A DNA stretch of 64,000 nt from Algoriphagus sp. NG3. Its GTDB lineage: Bacteria; Bacteroidota; Bacteroidia; Cytophagales; Cyclobacteriaceae. The notes under the pieces were generated by a model. That model had not been told where the DNA came from, made no database searches, and was given only the letters and a program-made list of their open reading frames with translations. The stretch covers positions 2,976,001 to 3,040,000 of the forward strand of contig NZ_CP139421.1 in NCBI RefSeq assembly GCF_034119865.1. Direction: 5' to 3'. The translations under genes were made by a program, and so were the position numbers. Below, piece after piece: positions 1 through 9,743 of the stretch (within the stretch, counting starts at the first letter, position 1; the number at the start of each line of letters is the position of its first letter).

Positions 1-195
1 ATATTATGGGACAATTCCATAAATTTAAACCTTACTTATCAACAAAACATTCGTCCATATCCTGAATTGACCAGTGAAATTTCACATAAATGCAACAGTA
101 AAGAGACATATGACCATATAATAAAAACATACCAACTACTAGACTATTTCTAAAGCTGTCTAACTTACGTCTGACAATCTACTAGATTAATTAAC

Positions 196-1860
196 ATGAA
201 CCCAATCCATTTAATCTCCAGTAAATTTCAAGATATACGGCCAATTTACCTTTTAATGGCCCTATTATCCTTGTTGGTACTTGCTCAACCAATCGCTGCC
301 AAACAGTTTCCTCCCCAAGGGATTTATAAAAAAGGCCGGTGTATCGAAGGGGACAGTTTAAAAACCATTGATCCGGAAGCCTCCTTAAAGCTCTTTCAGC
401 GATGTAAAGCCGACCTTCTCCATAAAGGAGACACCCTCGGCGCCATCGACATCATCAATCGTATCTCCAAGATCCATGGAAACCACGCTCGCTATAAAAT
501 GGCTTACGATGGATACTGGGAAGCGCTCGACTTGGCGACGAAGGCCAACTTAGAATATGCCAGAGGAACCATCTACTATAAAATCGGCCAAACCTATGGG
601 TACTATAAAAAGATCAACAAATCACTCAATTACCTGAACATTGCCCTTGATATCAATAAGAAGCTTGTCGAGGCCGGTGAGATCCATAAAAATGAACTGA
701 TCAACAACTACCTGGGAATGGTGGCCCTTTACCGACAAAACCAAATGCCCTTTGAGGCCCAAAAGTACTTAGACAGTTGTTTTCAGATCCTACCCCCTAC
801 CGTTACGCCTGTAGAATCCCCTTATGTTTTCTTTGAAAAAGGCTATGTCCTGTCAGAAACCGGAGACCCCGAAAAAGCCATTTCCATATCGAAAGAAATC
901 ATACCTTGGTTTCAAAAAAACACACCGAGCTATCTCGTGCTGGTCTATGCTTATCTGGCAGACTATTACAAAGTACAAAACAACTTTCAAGCAAGTGAAA
1001 ATTATTACTTGCAGTCCATAGAAACATCAGCCAAAAACCATAGCCACATCGACTTCTCTTCTCTGGTACACAAAAAGCTATCTGATCTATATGCACAAAT
1101 AGGGGATTTTAAAAATGCCTATATCAGCCTGGGAGAAGCCAAAAGCTTGGATGATCAGTTTTTTGACAGCAGAAGCCCCAGCAATACCGGTTTGTTGGAA
1201 ATACAGGACCTCTTTCGCTTAGAAAAAGAAAAGCAGGAAGAACTCCTTCAGCAACAACGGCTCGAAACCTTAGAGCACAAAGATCGCGTGTCCTTTCTTC
1301 AAAAGGTGATATTGGCCATTATCATCGTATTTGGTGCATTTATCGGCGGCGTTTATATACGTACCCGAATCAAAAAATTCAAATCTGAAAAAGAATACCT
1401 TGAGAAAAAACAAGCTTTGGAAGTTCAAAAGGCACAAGATGTTCTTGAAATCAAAAACAAAGAACTTATAGCCAGTACTGTTCAATTGATCGAAAAAGAT
1501 GAATTGTTAATACACATCAAGACACAACTCAAGGAGCTAAAAAAACACGATCAAAAGACGCCTGTCAATAAGTTGATAAAAAACATCGATTTTCATTCTA
1601 CCAGAAATTGGAATGTTTTCGAAAAGCGATTTATCCAGATCAACACTGGATTTTATGAGCGGTTGAAAGCAAAATTCCCAACACTCAACCACAATGACCA
1701 CAGGCTATGTGCATTGATCAAACTGAATATGTCAAGTAAGGAAATGGCAAGTTTACTGGCAATTTCCGTGGAGTCCGTTCACACAAACAGGTATCGCCTA
1801 AGAAAAAAAATACAATTAGACAGAAGTGGCAACCTAGAAGACTTTATAGGAAACATATAA
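196..1860 (+). CDS. TPR sensor-regulator with transmembrane helix and C-terminal LuxR-like HTH
   Basis: 554 aa. An N-terminal hydrophobic segment (about residues 17-35, ending QPIAA) looks like a signal peptide. It is followed by a helical region with TPR-like repeats (about 50-340), a single transmembrane helix (about 370-390), a charged coiled coil (about 395-460) and a C-terminal LuxR/GerE-like helix-turn-helix (about 490-545, with LNHNDHRLCALIKLNMSSKEMA followed by a recognition-helix-like VESVHTNRYRLRKK). This architecture is common in Bacteroidota and suggests a periplasmic sensor coupled directly to a cytoplasmic DNA-binding domain without a kinase. It lies 379 bp upstream of, and codirectional with, a SusC/SusD pair, so it probably controls that pair. 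The ligand is unknown. The ATG at 196 is the first start that gives a signal peptide. Confidence 0.8.
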   Translation: MNPIHLISSKFQDIRPIYLLMALLSLLVLAQPIAAKQFPPQGIYKKGRCIEGDSLKTIDPEASLKLFQRCKADLLHKGDTLGAIDIINRISKIHGNHARYKMAYDGYWEALDLATKANLEYARGTIYYKIGQTYGYYKKINKSLNYLNIALDINKKLVEAGEIHKNELINNYLGMVALYRQNQMPFEAQKYLDSCFQILPPTVTPVESPYVFFEKGYVLSETGDPEKAISISKEIIPWFQKNTPSYLVLVYAYLADYYKVQNNFQASENYYLQSIETSAKNHSHIDFSSLVHKKLSDLYAQIGDFKNAYISLGEAKSLDDQFFDSRSPSNTGLLEIQDLFRLEKEKQEELLQQQRLETLEHKDRVSFLQKVILAIIIVFGAFIGGVYIRTRIKKFKSEKEYLEKKQALEVQKAQDVLEIKNKELIASTVQLIEKDELLIHIKTQLKELKKHDQKTPVNKLIKNIDFHSTRNWNVFEKRFIQINTGFYERLKAKFPTLNHNDHRLCALIKLNMSSKEMASLLAISVESVHTNRYRLRKKIQLDRSGNLEDFIGNI

Positions 1861-1915
1861 ACTGCCGTTCTGAGCATTGCTTTTATTTTATCATCATAGC
1901 TTTCTACCACGCCCC

Positions 1916-1952
1916 TTGTCCATATGTTTCACATCCGTAAACATATGGACAA
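1916..1952. repeat. Perfect 14-bp inverted repeat with 9-nt spacer
   Basis: TTGTCCATATGTTT at 1916-1929 is the exact reverse complement of the sequence at 1939-1952, with 9 nt between. It begins 56 bp after the stop codon of the TPR regulator. It could be a transcript 3'-end hairpin, although no T-run follows directly, or a dimeric operator. The core CATATGTTT also occurs upstream of two other putative operon heads (near 16772 and 35465). Confidence 0.7.
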
Positions 1953-2173
1953 CCCTCCCCTGTTTTATTGTTTCGAAAAATCGAATGATCACCATAGAAA
2001 AAGACTTCAATTAGAAAATAAACACTATTTAATAACACTGTCTAGTTTAAGTCAAGGTATAAAAATTGGTTTAAGGAGAAGATTTCAACTATTTCCCTGC
2101 GTCAAATTAAAAGTTAAAATCTAATTTTCATGCAGAGCTATACATAACTAATGACGTGTCCGACTTATTCGGC

Positions 2174-2197
2174 ACTTGTACTCACAGCACTACAAGT
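2174..2197. promoter_or_regulatory. Inverted repeat ACTTGTA-N10-TACAAGT upstream of susC
   Basis: Two perfect 7-bp half sites (2174-2180 and 2191-2197) are separated by 10 nt and end 42 bp before the susC ATG. A third ACTTGT copy follows at 2201-2206. The placement fits an operator or a 5'-leader hairpin. That it is functional is inference from symmetry and position only. Confidence 0.4.
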
Positions 2198-2239
2198 AAT
2201 CACTTGTTAAATCTCATTTTTAATTAAAACTTATATCTT

Positions 2240-5200
2240 ATGAAACCCAGAATTACTATCAAGTCCCCACATTTATTGGGGATTTTAATGATTTTGTCTG
2301 CCATTTTCTGGCCTATGACTGAGTCAATGGCACAAAACCCAACGATTACCGGTACGGTAATAGACGAAAATGGAGAGACATTGCCAGGTGTAAACATTTT
2401 ACTAAAAGGAAGCGGCTCAGGAACCATTACGGATATTGAGGGGAATTATACCTTGGACGCTCCCACAGAAGGGACTTTAGTTTTCAGCTTTATGGGATAT
2501 CAAAGCCAAGAGGTCCCTATCGCCGGAAGGTCACAAATAGACATCACTTTATCGCCAGATCTCGAAAATTTAGACGAAGTTGTTGTTATCGGTTATGGAA
2601 GCCGGACCAAGGGAGAGTTGACTGGTGCCGTAACAACAGTAGACAAGGACTTTCTCGACCAGCAACCGACGGGCAATGTCAGTAAAGCCCTCCAAGGTAG
2701 TGCATCCGGTATTACCGTAGTAAATTCCGCTACTCCTGGTGGCCAATCAGAGATCAGGATCCGTGGAATGGGAACGATAAACAACAATGGTCCTTTATGG
2801 GTAGTGGATGGAGTATATGGCGTCACCCCTCCTCCACCAAATCAGATCGAGTCCATACAAATACTAAAAGATGCAGCATCTACGGCCATTTATGGTGCTA
2901 GGGGTGCCAATGGTGTGATATTGGTCACCACCAAATCAGGTAAGGCCGATCAACCAGCTCAAGTGTCAGTGAGCTTGCGTACAGGATTTAATAAGCCGAA
3001 TGCAAAGTTTGACATCATGACCAATCCTCGGGAGCTCGGTGAGTTGATGTGGATGGAGCTGGAAAACGATGGCCTGCCCACCTCCAATGTACACTTCGGA
3101 AGTGGTAATCAACCTTTGTTGAACGATTATCTTTTCCCCAATGGTGGCTCATTCGGTGATCCATCTACCAGTATTGAACTTTACGACCAACTCAACTACC
3201 CAATCACCGAGTCTAATAAAGCCGGAACTGATTGGATGGATGTAGTTTATCAAGATGGGTCCATTCAGGACTTCAATCTATCAGTGACTGGGGGAGGTAA
3301 AAAGTCAAATTACGCATTTCAAGGGAACTACTTGAAGGAAAACGGTATATTCAAACACACCTCCTATGAAAGAATCTCACTTCGCTCCAATGTAGATGCG
3401 GAATTAAACGATTGGTTAAAGATAGGCGAGCGTTTGGGCGTCATGTTCAGTCAAAACAAGGGTTATAACGGAAATAATACCCATGAAAGCCTCCTCAACG
3501 AGTTGTATACAATTAATCCTTTTTTACCAGTTTACGATGTGGCGGGTAATTATGCAGGGGGAGTAGTTGGAGGTAATGTCTACGACGGCCCTAATCCTTT
3601 AGGACTGCTTGAAAGATCAGGAGACAGCAAAAACACCACGTATAACCTAACCGGTAATATTTATGCTGAAATAAGTCCAATTAAGGACCTAACTCTTAAA
3701 ACGCTTTTTGGGTACAACATCAATCTATCCCAAAACTTCAATCCACGTTTTCCAGACCCGGAAAACACCAACGGTACTGATGGAACCACGCTAAATGAAG
3801 GAAGTGCTGTTAATATGGCCTGGAACTGGAGTAACACCTTAAACTATACAAAGACTTTTAACAAGAACCATAACTTCGATCTTTTGGTTGGCACAGAAGC
3901 TGTTAAAAGCAATTACCGAAACATTAACGCCTCCAGACAGGAATATTTTAGTACAGATCTTAATTTCATGGTACTGGATGCGGGGGCAAGTAACCAGTTG
4001 AATGGAGGAAATGCCTCTGCGTGGTCTTTGTTTTCCTATTTTGGTAGAGCCCATTATGACTTTAATAAAAAGTACATCGCCGATGTCACCATCAGAAGGG
4101 ACGGCTCTTCTCGCTTTGGGGTAAACAACCGATTTGGTGTATTTCCTGCAGTGTCTTTAGGTTGGGTTCTCTCAGAAGAGAGCTTCATATCTGGAGTAGA
4201 TGGATGGTTGGATTTCCTGAAACTACGTACCAGTTGGGGACAATCCGGAAATGATCAGATAGGTAATTACAACAGCTATTCCATTTATAATAGCAACCCC
4301 GGCAACTCCTATTACGCTATCGGTGGAGGAGATAACACCATCACGTTAGGCTATCAGTCGGCCACCCGTGGAAACCCTGATGCTAAATGGGAGACGACGA
4401 CGTCGACAAACATTGCACTTGACGCTACATTTTTCAAAAACTTAGACGTAACCATAGATTTTTGGCAGAAAAACACCAAGGATATGTTGTTTCCCATCGC
4501 CATCCCCCTTGTAGCTGGAAGTGACACTCCACCATCAGTAAATATTGGCTCTATGTCAAACAAAGGAGTGGATATCACCTTGGATTATCGTGGGGAATTT
4601 GGGGCGAGTGGGCTGACCTATTCCCTTTCTGGAAACTTCACTCATTACAAAAATGAGGTAACAAAACTTTCCAGTAATGCAAACGAATTTATCCAAGGTT
4701 TTCCAATAAGACAATCGGTATATACGCGTACTGAACCCGGACGTTCCTTTCCTGAATTTTACGGGTATGTGGTCGATGGAATTTTCCAGACCCAGGAAGA
4801 AGCAAATAACCACCCTACCAATGGTACTTACAACGCTCCTGGAAATCTGAAAATAAAGGACTTTAATGGTGACGGAACTATTACCCCAGAAGATAGAACA
4901 TATATAGGTAATCCTCATCCGGATTTCACCACGGGTCTTCGTTTGGGACTCGGATATAAAGGATTTGACATTGCTGCTACACTGTATGCATCTGTGGGAA
5001 ATGACATTGCCAACTATACCAGTCGATTTATCAGGTATGGCCTTTTCCAAGGACCTAATAGCTCTGACAGGTTATATAAGTCTTGGGGTTCCCCCTATTT
5101 AGAAAACAACGAAGATGCTGTTTTGCCCAAAGCATCCAATAGTACTTCTTTCGAGCAAAATCCTTCTTCGGTGTATATAGAGGACGGTTCGTACTTAAGA

Positions 5201-5443
5201 TTACAAAATCTTCAGATAGGGTACAACTTGCCTGGTCACATCTTGAATCGTCTAAAAATCAATAATCTAAGACTGTATTTTATGGGCTCAAACCTGTTTA
5301 CCATCACTGGGTACTCAGGCCTAAACCCAGAGATCCCAGCCAAAAGGGATAGCGGAATTGCCAGGGAAATAGACCGAGGTGTAGATACTGGAGCGTGGCC
5401 TGTCTCCCGTCAGATAATGTTCGGTCTCAATCTCAGTCTTTAA
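2240..5443 (+). CDS. SusC/RagA-family TonB-linked outer membrane transporter (pair 1)
   Basis: 1067 aa, the usual length for the family. A signal peptide ends near residue 31 (SMAQ). Then come a carboxypeptidase-regulatory-like beta-sandwich (about 33-115, with VLPGVNI-type motif TLPGVNILLKG), a plug domain starting at the EVVVIGYGSRTKGELTGAV segment and containing IRGMGTINNNGPLWVVDGV, and a C-terminal beta-barrel ending in an aromatic-rich strand (MFGLNLSL). SusC proteins import oligosaccharides with energy from TonB. susD follows 17 bp later, so the two form an operon. No enzyme gene is attached to this pair, so its glycan cannot be read from its neighbours, although the porphyran-type locus beside it is the obvious candidate. 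Confidence 0.95.
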   Translation: MKPRITIKSPHLLGILMILSAIFWPMTESMAQNPTITGTVIDENGETLPGVNILLKGSGSGTITDIEGNYTLDAPTEGTLVFSFMGYQSQEVPIAGRSQIDITLSPDLENLDEVVVIGYGSRTKGELTGAVTTVDKDFLDQQPTGNVSKALQGSASGITVVNSATPGGQSEIRIRGMGTINNNGPLWVVDGVYGVTPPPPNQIESIQILKDAASTAIYGARGANGVILVTTKSGKADQPAQVSVSLRTGFNKPNAKFDIMTNPRELGELMWMELENDGLPTSNVHFGSGNQPLLNDYLFPNGGSFGDPSTSIELYDQLNYPITESNKAGTDWMDVVYQDGSIQDFNLSVTGGGKKSNYAFQGNYLKENGIFKHTSYERISLRSNVDAELNDWLKIGERLGVMFSQNKGYNGNNTHESLLNELYTINPFLPVYDVAGNYAGGVVGGNVYDGPNPLGLLERSGDSKNTTYNLTGNIYAEISPIKDLTLKTLFGYNINLSQNFNPRFPDPENTNGTDGTTLNEGSAVNMAWNWSNTLNYTKTFNKNHNFDLLVGTEAVKSNYRNINASRQEYFSTDLNFMVLDAGASNQLNGGNASAWSLFSYFGRAHYDFNKKYIADVTIRRDGSSRFGVNNRFGVFPAVSLGWVLSEESFISGVDGWLDFLKLRTSWGQSGNDQIGNYNSYSIYNSNPGNSYYAIGGGDNTITLGYQSATRGNPDAKWETTTSTNIALDATFFKNLDVTIDFWQKNTKDMLFPIAIPLVAGSDTPPSVNIGSMSNKGVDITLDYRGEFGASGLTYSLSGNFTHYKNEVTKLSSNANEFIQGFPIRQSVYTRTEPGRSFPEFYGYVVDGIFQTQEEANNHPTNGTYNAPGNLKIKDFNGDGTITPEDRTYIGNPHPDFTTGLRLGLGYKGFDIAATLYASVGNDIANYTSRFIRYGLFQGPNSSDRLYKSWGSPYLENNEDAVLPKASNSTSFEQNPSSVYIEDGSYLRLQNLQIGYNLPGHILNRLKINNLRLYFMGSNLFTITGYSGLNPEIPAKRDSGIAREIDRGVDTGAWPVSRQIMFGLNLSL

Positions 5444-5460
5444 CCCAAAATCTAATTATC

Positions 5461-7206
5461 ATGCAAAAATCAATATTAAAAATAAGTGTGTTTTCCATCC
5501 TGTTCCTACTGCAAGGTTGCAGTGATGAGTTTTTGGATGAGAAACCTTACGGAGCTATAAATCGAACCCTACTAAACAACGAAAAAGGTGTAAATAGCTT
5601 ATTAATAGCAGCATATGCAATGCTAGATGGATATGCCGAAGGCGAAAACCCGAGCGGTGCTCAAGGTGAAGCTTCGGTAATGAACTGGATATGGGGTGAT
5701 GTTCCCTCCGACGATATGCACCGCGGTGATCAAACCGGTGGATGGAATCAAATCAATGATGTGGAGCGATACGAGGTCCGTTCGGACAACGAGTGGCTAA
5801 ACGGGGCCTGGGGGGTAAATTATGAAGCCATTTCAAGGGCAAATGATGCCCTATTGGCACTTTATGAATCAGAGGACATCCCAGAAAGTAGGTACAAGCA
5901 ACTAGAAGCAGAAGCCAAGTTTTTAAGGGCTTGGTTCCATTTCCAATTAAGAATGGTATTTGAACGCATTCCGTATATCGAAGAAGGGGTGGATGCTACC
6001 CAAATAAAAAATGATGTCGAGGTATGGGACAAAATTGAGGCCGACCTTCACTTTGCCATAGAGAATTTAAACCCAGAACCAAATGACATCGGGCGGGCAT
6101 CTATGTGGGCCGCCATGGCCTTCAAGGCACGTGTACACCTTTTCCAACATGAATATACAGAGGCAAAACCTCTTTTGGACGACATTATCATTGGTGGTCC
6201 CTTCGAATTGGAACCTCATTTCTACAATAATTTTGATGAGGAAAAACAAAATAACGGAGAAAGTATATTTGAAATCCAGTACTCTGTGAATGACGGTGCA
6301 GGTGTGGCTAATTCTGGAATTGACCACCAAGCACTTTACCCACGAGGCCCGGATGTGGGCCTATGCTGTGCTTATAGTGCTCCTTCTTTTGATCTCTTTA
6401 ACGCATTCAAGGTAAATGAAAACGGTCTGCCTCTTTTGGATTCCTTCCAAGATCAACTCCTGGTGGAGGATTATGGGATTTTGACCACCGAATCATTTTC
6501 TCCTACCGATCATCTTTTAGACCCACGAGTTGACTGGACCATTGGCAGACGCGGAATTCCGTTCCTTGATTGGGGACCAATGAGTGGTAGTGACTGGATG
6601 CTTGACCAGCTAAACATGGGGCCTTTTGTCAACAAGAAAATTATGTGGTATAAAAGAAACCGTGGTATAATATCCACTACAGCTACTTACTGGGCCTCTG
6701 GTGTAAATGGAAACAATTTCCGAGTACTTAGGTTGGGGCACGTCCTGCTTTGGAGAGCTGAAGTGGCTGTAGAGGAAAATGACCTAAGCACTGCACTTTC
6801 GTTGGTAAACCTCATCCGAAACCGAGCTGCCGATGACATAGTCATGGGCAGAGTACTCAATGCTTCTTTTGGATCCAATGATCAAATACAGATCAATGAA
6901 ACCCAACCTGCCGCAAATTATAAGCTGGAACCCTATCCTTCTTTTCCAAGTCAAGAATACGCACGTAAAGCTGTCAGGCATGAAATTCGAATTGAATTTG
7001 CCCTTGAGGGAATGCGTTTCTTCGACCTGAGAAGATGGGGAATAGCTGACGAAACCTTAAACAGCTACTTGGCAAGTGAACTAAATGGTGGGCGTTTGCC
7101 ATGGCTCAATGGAGCAAAATATGGTCCTGAAAATGATTACTGGCCACTCCCCCAAGTTCAGCTAGACCTTCAACCTGGAATTTTGGAGCAAGACCCTGAT
7201 CATTAA
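5461..7206 (+). CDS. SusD/RagB-family glycan-binding lipoprotein (pair 1)
   Basis: 581 aa from the ATG at 5461. The open frame extends upstream to 5395, but that part overlaps susC and lacks a signal sequence. The chosen start gives a lipoprotein signal with lipobox LLQGC (Cys20) followed by SDEFLDEKP, the classic SusD N-terminus. TPR-like SusD features follow, including FLRAWFHFQL and the C-terminal RHEIRIEFALEGMRFFDLRRWG block. SusD caps the SusC barrel and binds the substrate at the cell surface. It is the last gene before a strong terminator. Confidence 0.95.
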   Translation: MQKSILKISVFSILFLLQGCSDEFLDEKPYGAINRTLLNNEKGVNSLLIAAYAMLDGYAEGENPSGAQGEASVMNWIWGDVPSDDMHRGDQTGGWNQINDVERYEVRSDNEWLNGAWGVNYEAISRANDALLALYESEDIPESRYKQLEAEAKFLRAWFHFQLRMVFERIPYIEEGVDATQIKNDVEVWDKIEADLHFAIENLNPEPNDIGRASMWAAMAFKARVHLFQHEYTEAKPLLDDIIIGGPFELEPHFYNNFDEEKQNNGESIFEIQYSVNDGAGVANSGIDHQALYPRGPDVGLCCAYSAPSFDLFNAFKVNENGLPLLDSFQDQLLVEDYGILTTESFSPTDHLLDPRVDWTIGRRGIPFLDWGPMSGSDWMLDQLNMGPFVNKKIMWYKRNRGIISTTATYWASGVNGNNFRVLRLGHVLLWRAEVAVEENDLSTALSLVNLIRNRAADDIVMGRVLNASFGSNDQIQINETQPAANYKLEPYPSFPSQEYARKAVRHEIRIEFALEGMRFFDLRRWGIADETLNSYLASELNGGRLPWLNGAKYGPENDYWPLPQVQLDLQPGILEQDPDH

Positions 7207-7268
7207 ATCCACATTTTACTTTGGGAACTGGTTTTTTGAAGTTCTAATGAATACTAGGAGTGATAAAT

Positions 7269-7310
7269 AAAAAAGCAAGCACCTTATAATAGTTAGGTGC
7301 TTGCTTTTTT
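7269..7310. terminator. Rho-independent terminator after the first susCD pair
   Basis: A 16-bp perfect stem (7269-7284 paired with 7295-7310) with a 10-nt loop ends in a T-run on the plus strand and is preceded by an A-run, so it can work in both directions. It lies 63 bp after the susD stop codon and probably also protects against read-through from the minus-strand sulfatase at 8024. Confidence 0.9.
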
Positions 7311-8023
7311 TTCTTACTTAGTTGAAGTAAAAGGATTAGCAACCTCAATGACGAATATCCACTAACCTATATCTGTAATTTCCAGTTCGCTTTTTTTATC
7401 TCCATAAAGTTCGAAATGGATCCTACATGCCAAATTTAAACTCGAAATTAGGCTTTCAAATTTTATGCCCTTCCTCTTTCAAGGGGTGAATACTGAAAGC
7501 CTAGCTCACCACGTCATCAATTCAAACAGTCTTCGAAGGAATACACTTAACGGTGAGAATTTTCAGCAGTATATACAGGCGAAGGCTTATATTCTGTTGT
7601 GCAAATTAGCCCAATACAGATATTGGAATGGCTTTAATATGCCTTTAGGTGGTGTGTTTATTAACATTATCGGTACTACCACGAATTTAATGGAAGTGCG
7701 ATAATGAAAATCTACCACCTCGCTGAATAATGCTTAAAGGAGCCTGATATCCAGTCCTAAAATGCTCCTGGCCTTTTCTCCATCGATATTTATGCCTAAC
7801 ATGAAGCATGTTTTCCACTAACTTAAGGGTAGAACCACATTATCTAACCAACTGTTCAGTTTCTAATATGGAGTTGAGCTGACACTAAATCTACCTTAAA
7901 TGTATGATTAGGTTGGATTGAAGAACCAAAAACCTAACACGAACACATTTCATCACGGATTATGCTAGTCTATCTATTACGGTCCAAAACTAACTCCATG
8001 GAACTCCCTTAAATAAGCTACCT
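7311..8023. other. Gene-poor junction between the two loci
   Basis: There are about 700 bp between the terminator and the end of the minus-strand sulfatase with no convincing gene. A 79-codon plus-strand frame at 7465-7704 has no recognisable domain or signal. On the minus strand around 7750-7810 a short peptide reads LGINIDGEKARSILGLDI, vaguely like a transposase fragment but too short to assign. The stretch may be decayed coding DNA from an older rearrangement. Confidence 0.4.
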
Positions 8024-9589
8024 TTACTTTAAATCCAGCGCCCCACCAGCTACATGGTAGTCACCCACCAGGCTTTCATACTCATTTTTGAGTTCTTTAA
8101 GTTTCTTCTCATTAGAGGTCGCCAAGTTGGTTTTCTGACCAATATCATTCTTAAGATTATATAGCTGATAATCGCTACTGTTTCCCAATTCAATATTAAC
8201 TTCTTTATTTTTATCAGGGCCTTGATAAGGAGGGATCATTAGCCAGTCACCTTTGCGAAGCGCTGTCCTGGAAGTTGCTTCTAAAATAAGAGATTCACGA
8301 CCGACTTGCGACTCTCCCATAAATACATTTATCATGTCTTCACCATCTTTGGTAGTTTCATTACTCCCCAAAAAACTGGACAAGGAATTGAGAATATCCA
8401 TTTGACTCACCAAGGCATCAGAAACTTTTGGTTCTATTTTGCCTTTCCAGTACGTGAAAAAAGGTACACGAGTCCCGGCTTCGAACAAAGAATATTTCCC
8501 ACCGCGGAGTGGGCCTGCAGGTGTGTGATCTCCTAGTTTTTCTACCGCATCATCGTAATATCCATCATTGAGTACAGGACCGTTGTCGCTTGTGAAAATG
8601 ATCATCGTATTTTCAAGTAAGCCTTCGTTTTCTAAAGTTTTCATAAACTCACCAACCATCCAATCAGCTTCCAAAATCACGTCGCCTCTTGGCCCCATGC
8701 CGGATTTCCCAACGAATCTAGGGTTAGGCGTTCTAGGTACATGTGGTTGTTGAAATGCATAATAAAGGAAAAATGGACCGTCTTTATGCGACTTCACATA
8801 GCTTTGGGCTTTTTCCAAAAAGTGATCTGCCATATCTACATCTGACCATTTCGCTGCCTCTCCACCTTTCATAAATCCAATTCTTGGAATGCCGTTTACA
8901 ATGCTGTTATTATGGCCATGATGCCACTTCATCGTAGTCAATTCCGGATTATCTTTCCCTGTAGGTTCACCTTCAAAATTCTGATCGTAGCTAATTTCAA
9001 TGGGATCATTTGGATCCAAATTAACCACATCACCATTCTCTATATACACAGTAGGAACTCGATCCTGAGTAGCCGCCATTATATAGCTATAGTCAAAACC
9101 AACTTCATTTGGACCTGGACTAATCGGTTCATTCCAGTTCACATCACCTTCTCCTAAGCCTAAATGCCATTTACCAACTATACCAGTATGATATCCCAAG
9201 TTTTTAAGCATCTTAGGTATGGTGAGTTGGTCTGTCCCTATTAGTAAAGGAGCTGTACCGGGCAAAATTTTTGCATCCTTATTTCTCCAAGGATATGAAC
9301 CAGTCAGCAGGCCATATCGGCTTGGTGTACAAGTGGCAGATGTTGCATAACCATTGGTAAATCGCACGCCACCATTTGTTAGCCTATCCATATTTGGTGT
9401 GCTGATCGCAGTGGCTCCATATGCGCTCAAATCTCCATATCCAAGATCATCCATATAGATGATCACTAGATTAGGCTTCTTGAGATTGGCAGCTTCTTCT
9501 GCGTTGCCAAACTCATTTGATCCTTTGCCAGAGCAACTCACAAGTTGTGTCAAGACGAAGACAACAACTACTATTAAAGTATATTTCAT
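8024..9589 (-). CDS. S1-family sulfatase (lipoprotein)
   Basis: 521 aa. A lipoprotein signal has its lipobox Cys at 19 (QLVSC). The sulfatase metal-binding motif MDDLGYGD is at 46-53. The formylglycine signature CTPSRYGLLTG starts at Cys87, which must be converted to formylglycine by a maturase not encoded in the window. GKWHLG and TSDNGP motifs also match the S1 arylsulfatase fold. It would hydrolyse a sulfate ester on a galactan fragment in the periplasm or at the cell surface; which position (L-galactose-6-sulfate or other) cannot be read from sequence. It is the last gene of the minus-strand PUL, 154 bp downstream of the zinc dehydrogenase. Confidence 0.93.
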   Translation of the reverse strand: MKYTLIVVVVFVLTQLVSCSGKGSNEFGNAEEAANLKKPNLVIIYMDDLGYGDLSAYGATAISTPNMDRLTNGGVRFTNGYATSATCTPSRYGLLTGSYPWRNKDAKILPGTAPLLIGTDQLTIPKMLKNLGYHTGIVGKWHLGLGEGDVNWNEPISPGPNEVGFDYSYIMAATQDRVPTVYIENGDVVNLDPNDPIEISYDQNFEGEPTGKDNPELTTMKWHHGHNNSIVNGIPRIGFMKGGEAAKWSDVDMADHFLEKAQSYVKSHKDGPFFLYYAFQQPHVPRTPNPRFVGKSGMGPRGDVILEADWMVGEFMKTLENEGLLENTMIIFTSDNGPVLNDGYYDDAVEKLGDHTPAGPLRGGKYSLFEAGTRVPFFTYWKGKIEPKVSDALVSQMDILNSLSSFLGSNETTKDGEDMINVFMGESQVGRESLILEATSRTALRKGDWLMIPPYQGPDKNKEVNIELGNSSDYQLYNLKNDIGQKTNLATSNEKKLKELKNEYESLVGDYHVAGGALDLK

Positions 9590-9743
9590 GTGTTTATAAT
9601 TTGTATTTCAAAGGCTATATGGAATCTCGCAGTAATTTTAATCATGCCAGTGTGTGACTTTTTAGTCATGCTCGGTTTTATATTTATTTCAAAAGAAAGT
9701 CAATAGATCGGTTCAACCCGGATTCCAAGATATGAAATTTCGA

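Larger units (their letters stand above)
1861..2239. other. Intergenic region between the TPR regulator and susC, with two inverted repeats
   Basis: This 379-bp stretch has no convincing gene; a 66-codon open frame at 1924-2124 has no recognisable features. It carries a perfect 14-bp inverted repeat at 1916-1952 and a 7-bp inverted repeat at 2174-2197, both listed separately. It must contain the promoter of the downstream susC gene, but I could not find a clear Bacteroidota TAnnTTTG element. Confidence 0.6.

Noticed and set aside
4556..5050. 164-codon minus-strand frame inside susC.
   Set aside because: It lies fully antisense to conserved SusC coding sequence and has no recognisable domain; a shadow frame.
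7465..7704. 79-codon open frame in the gene-poor junction.
   Set aside because: No domain, signal peptide or plausible start context; it lies in a stretch with no coding character and is most likely chance.
7750..7810. Minus-strand peptide LGINIDGEKARSILGLDI that vaguely recalls a mutator-type transposase.
   Set aside because: Only about 20 residues between stops, with no flanking similarity or terminal repeats; too little to call a relic.
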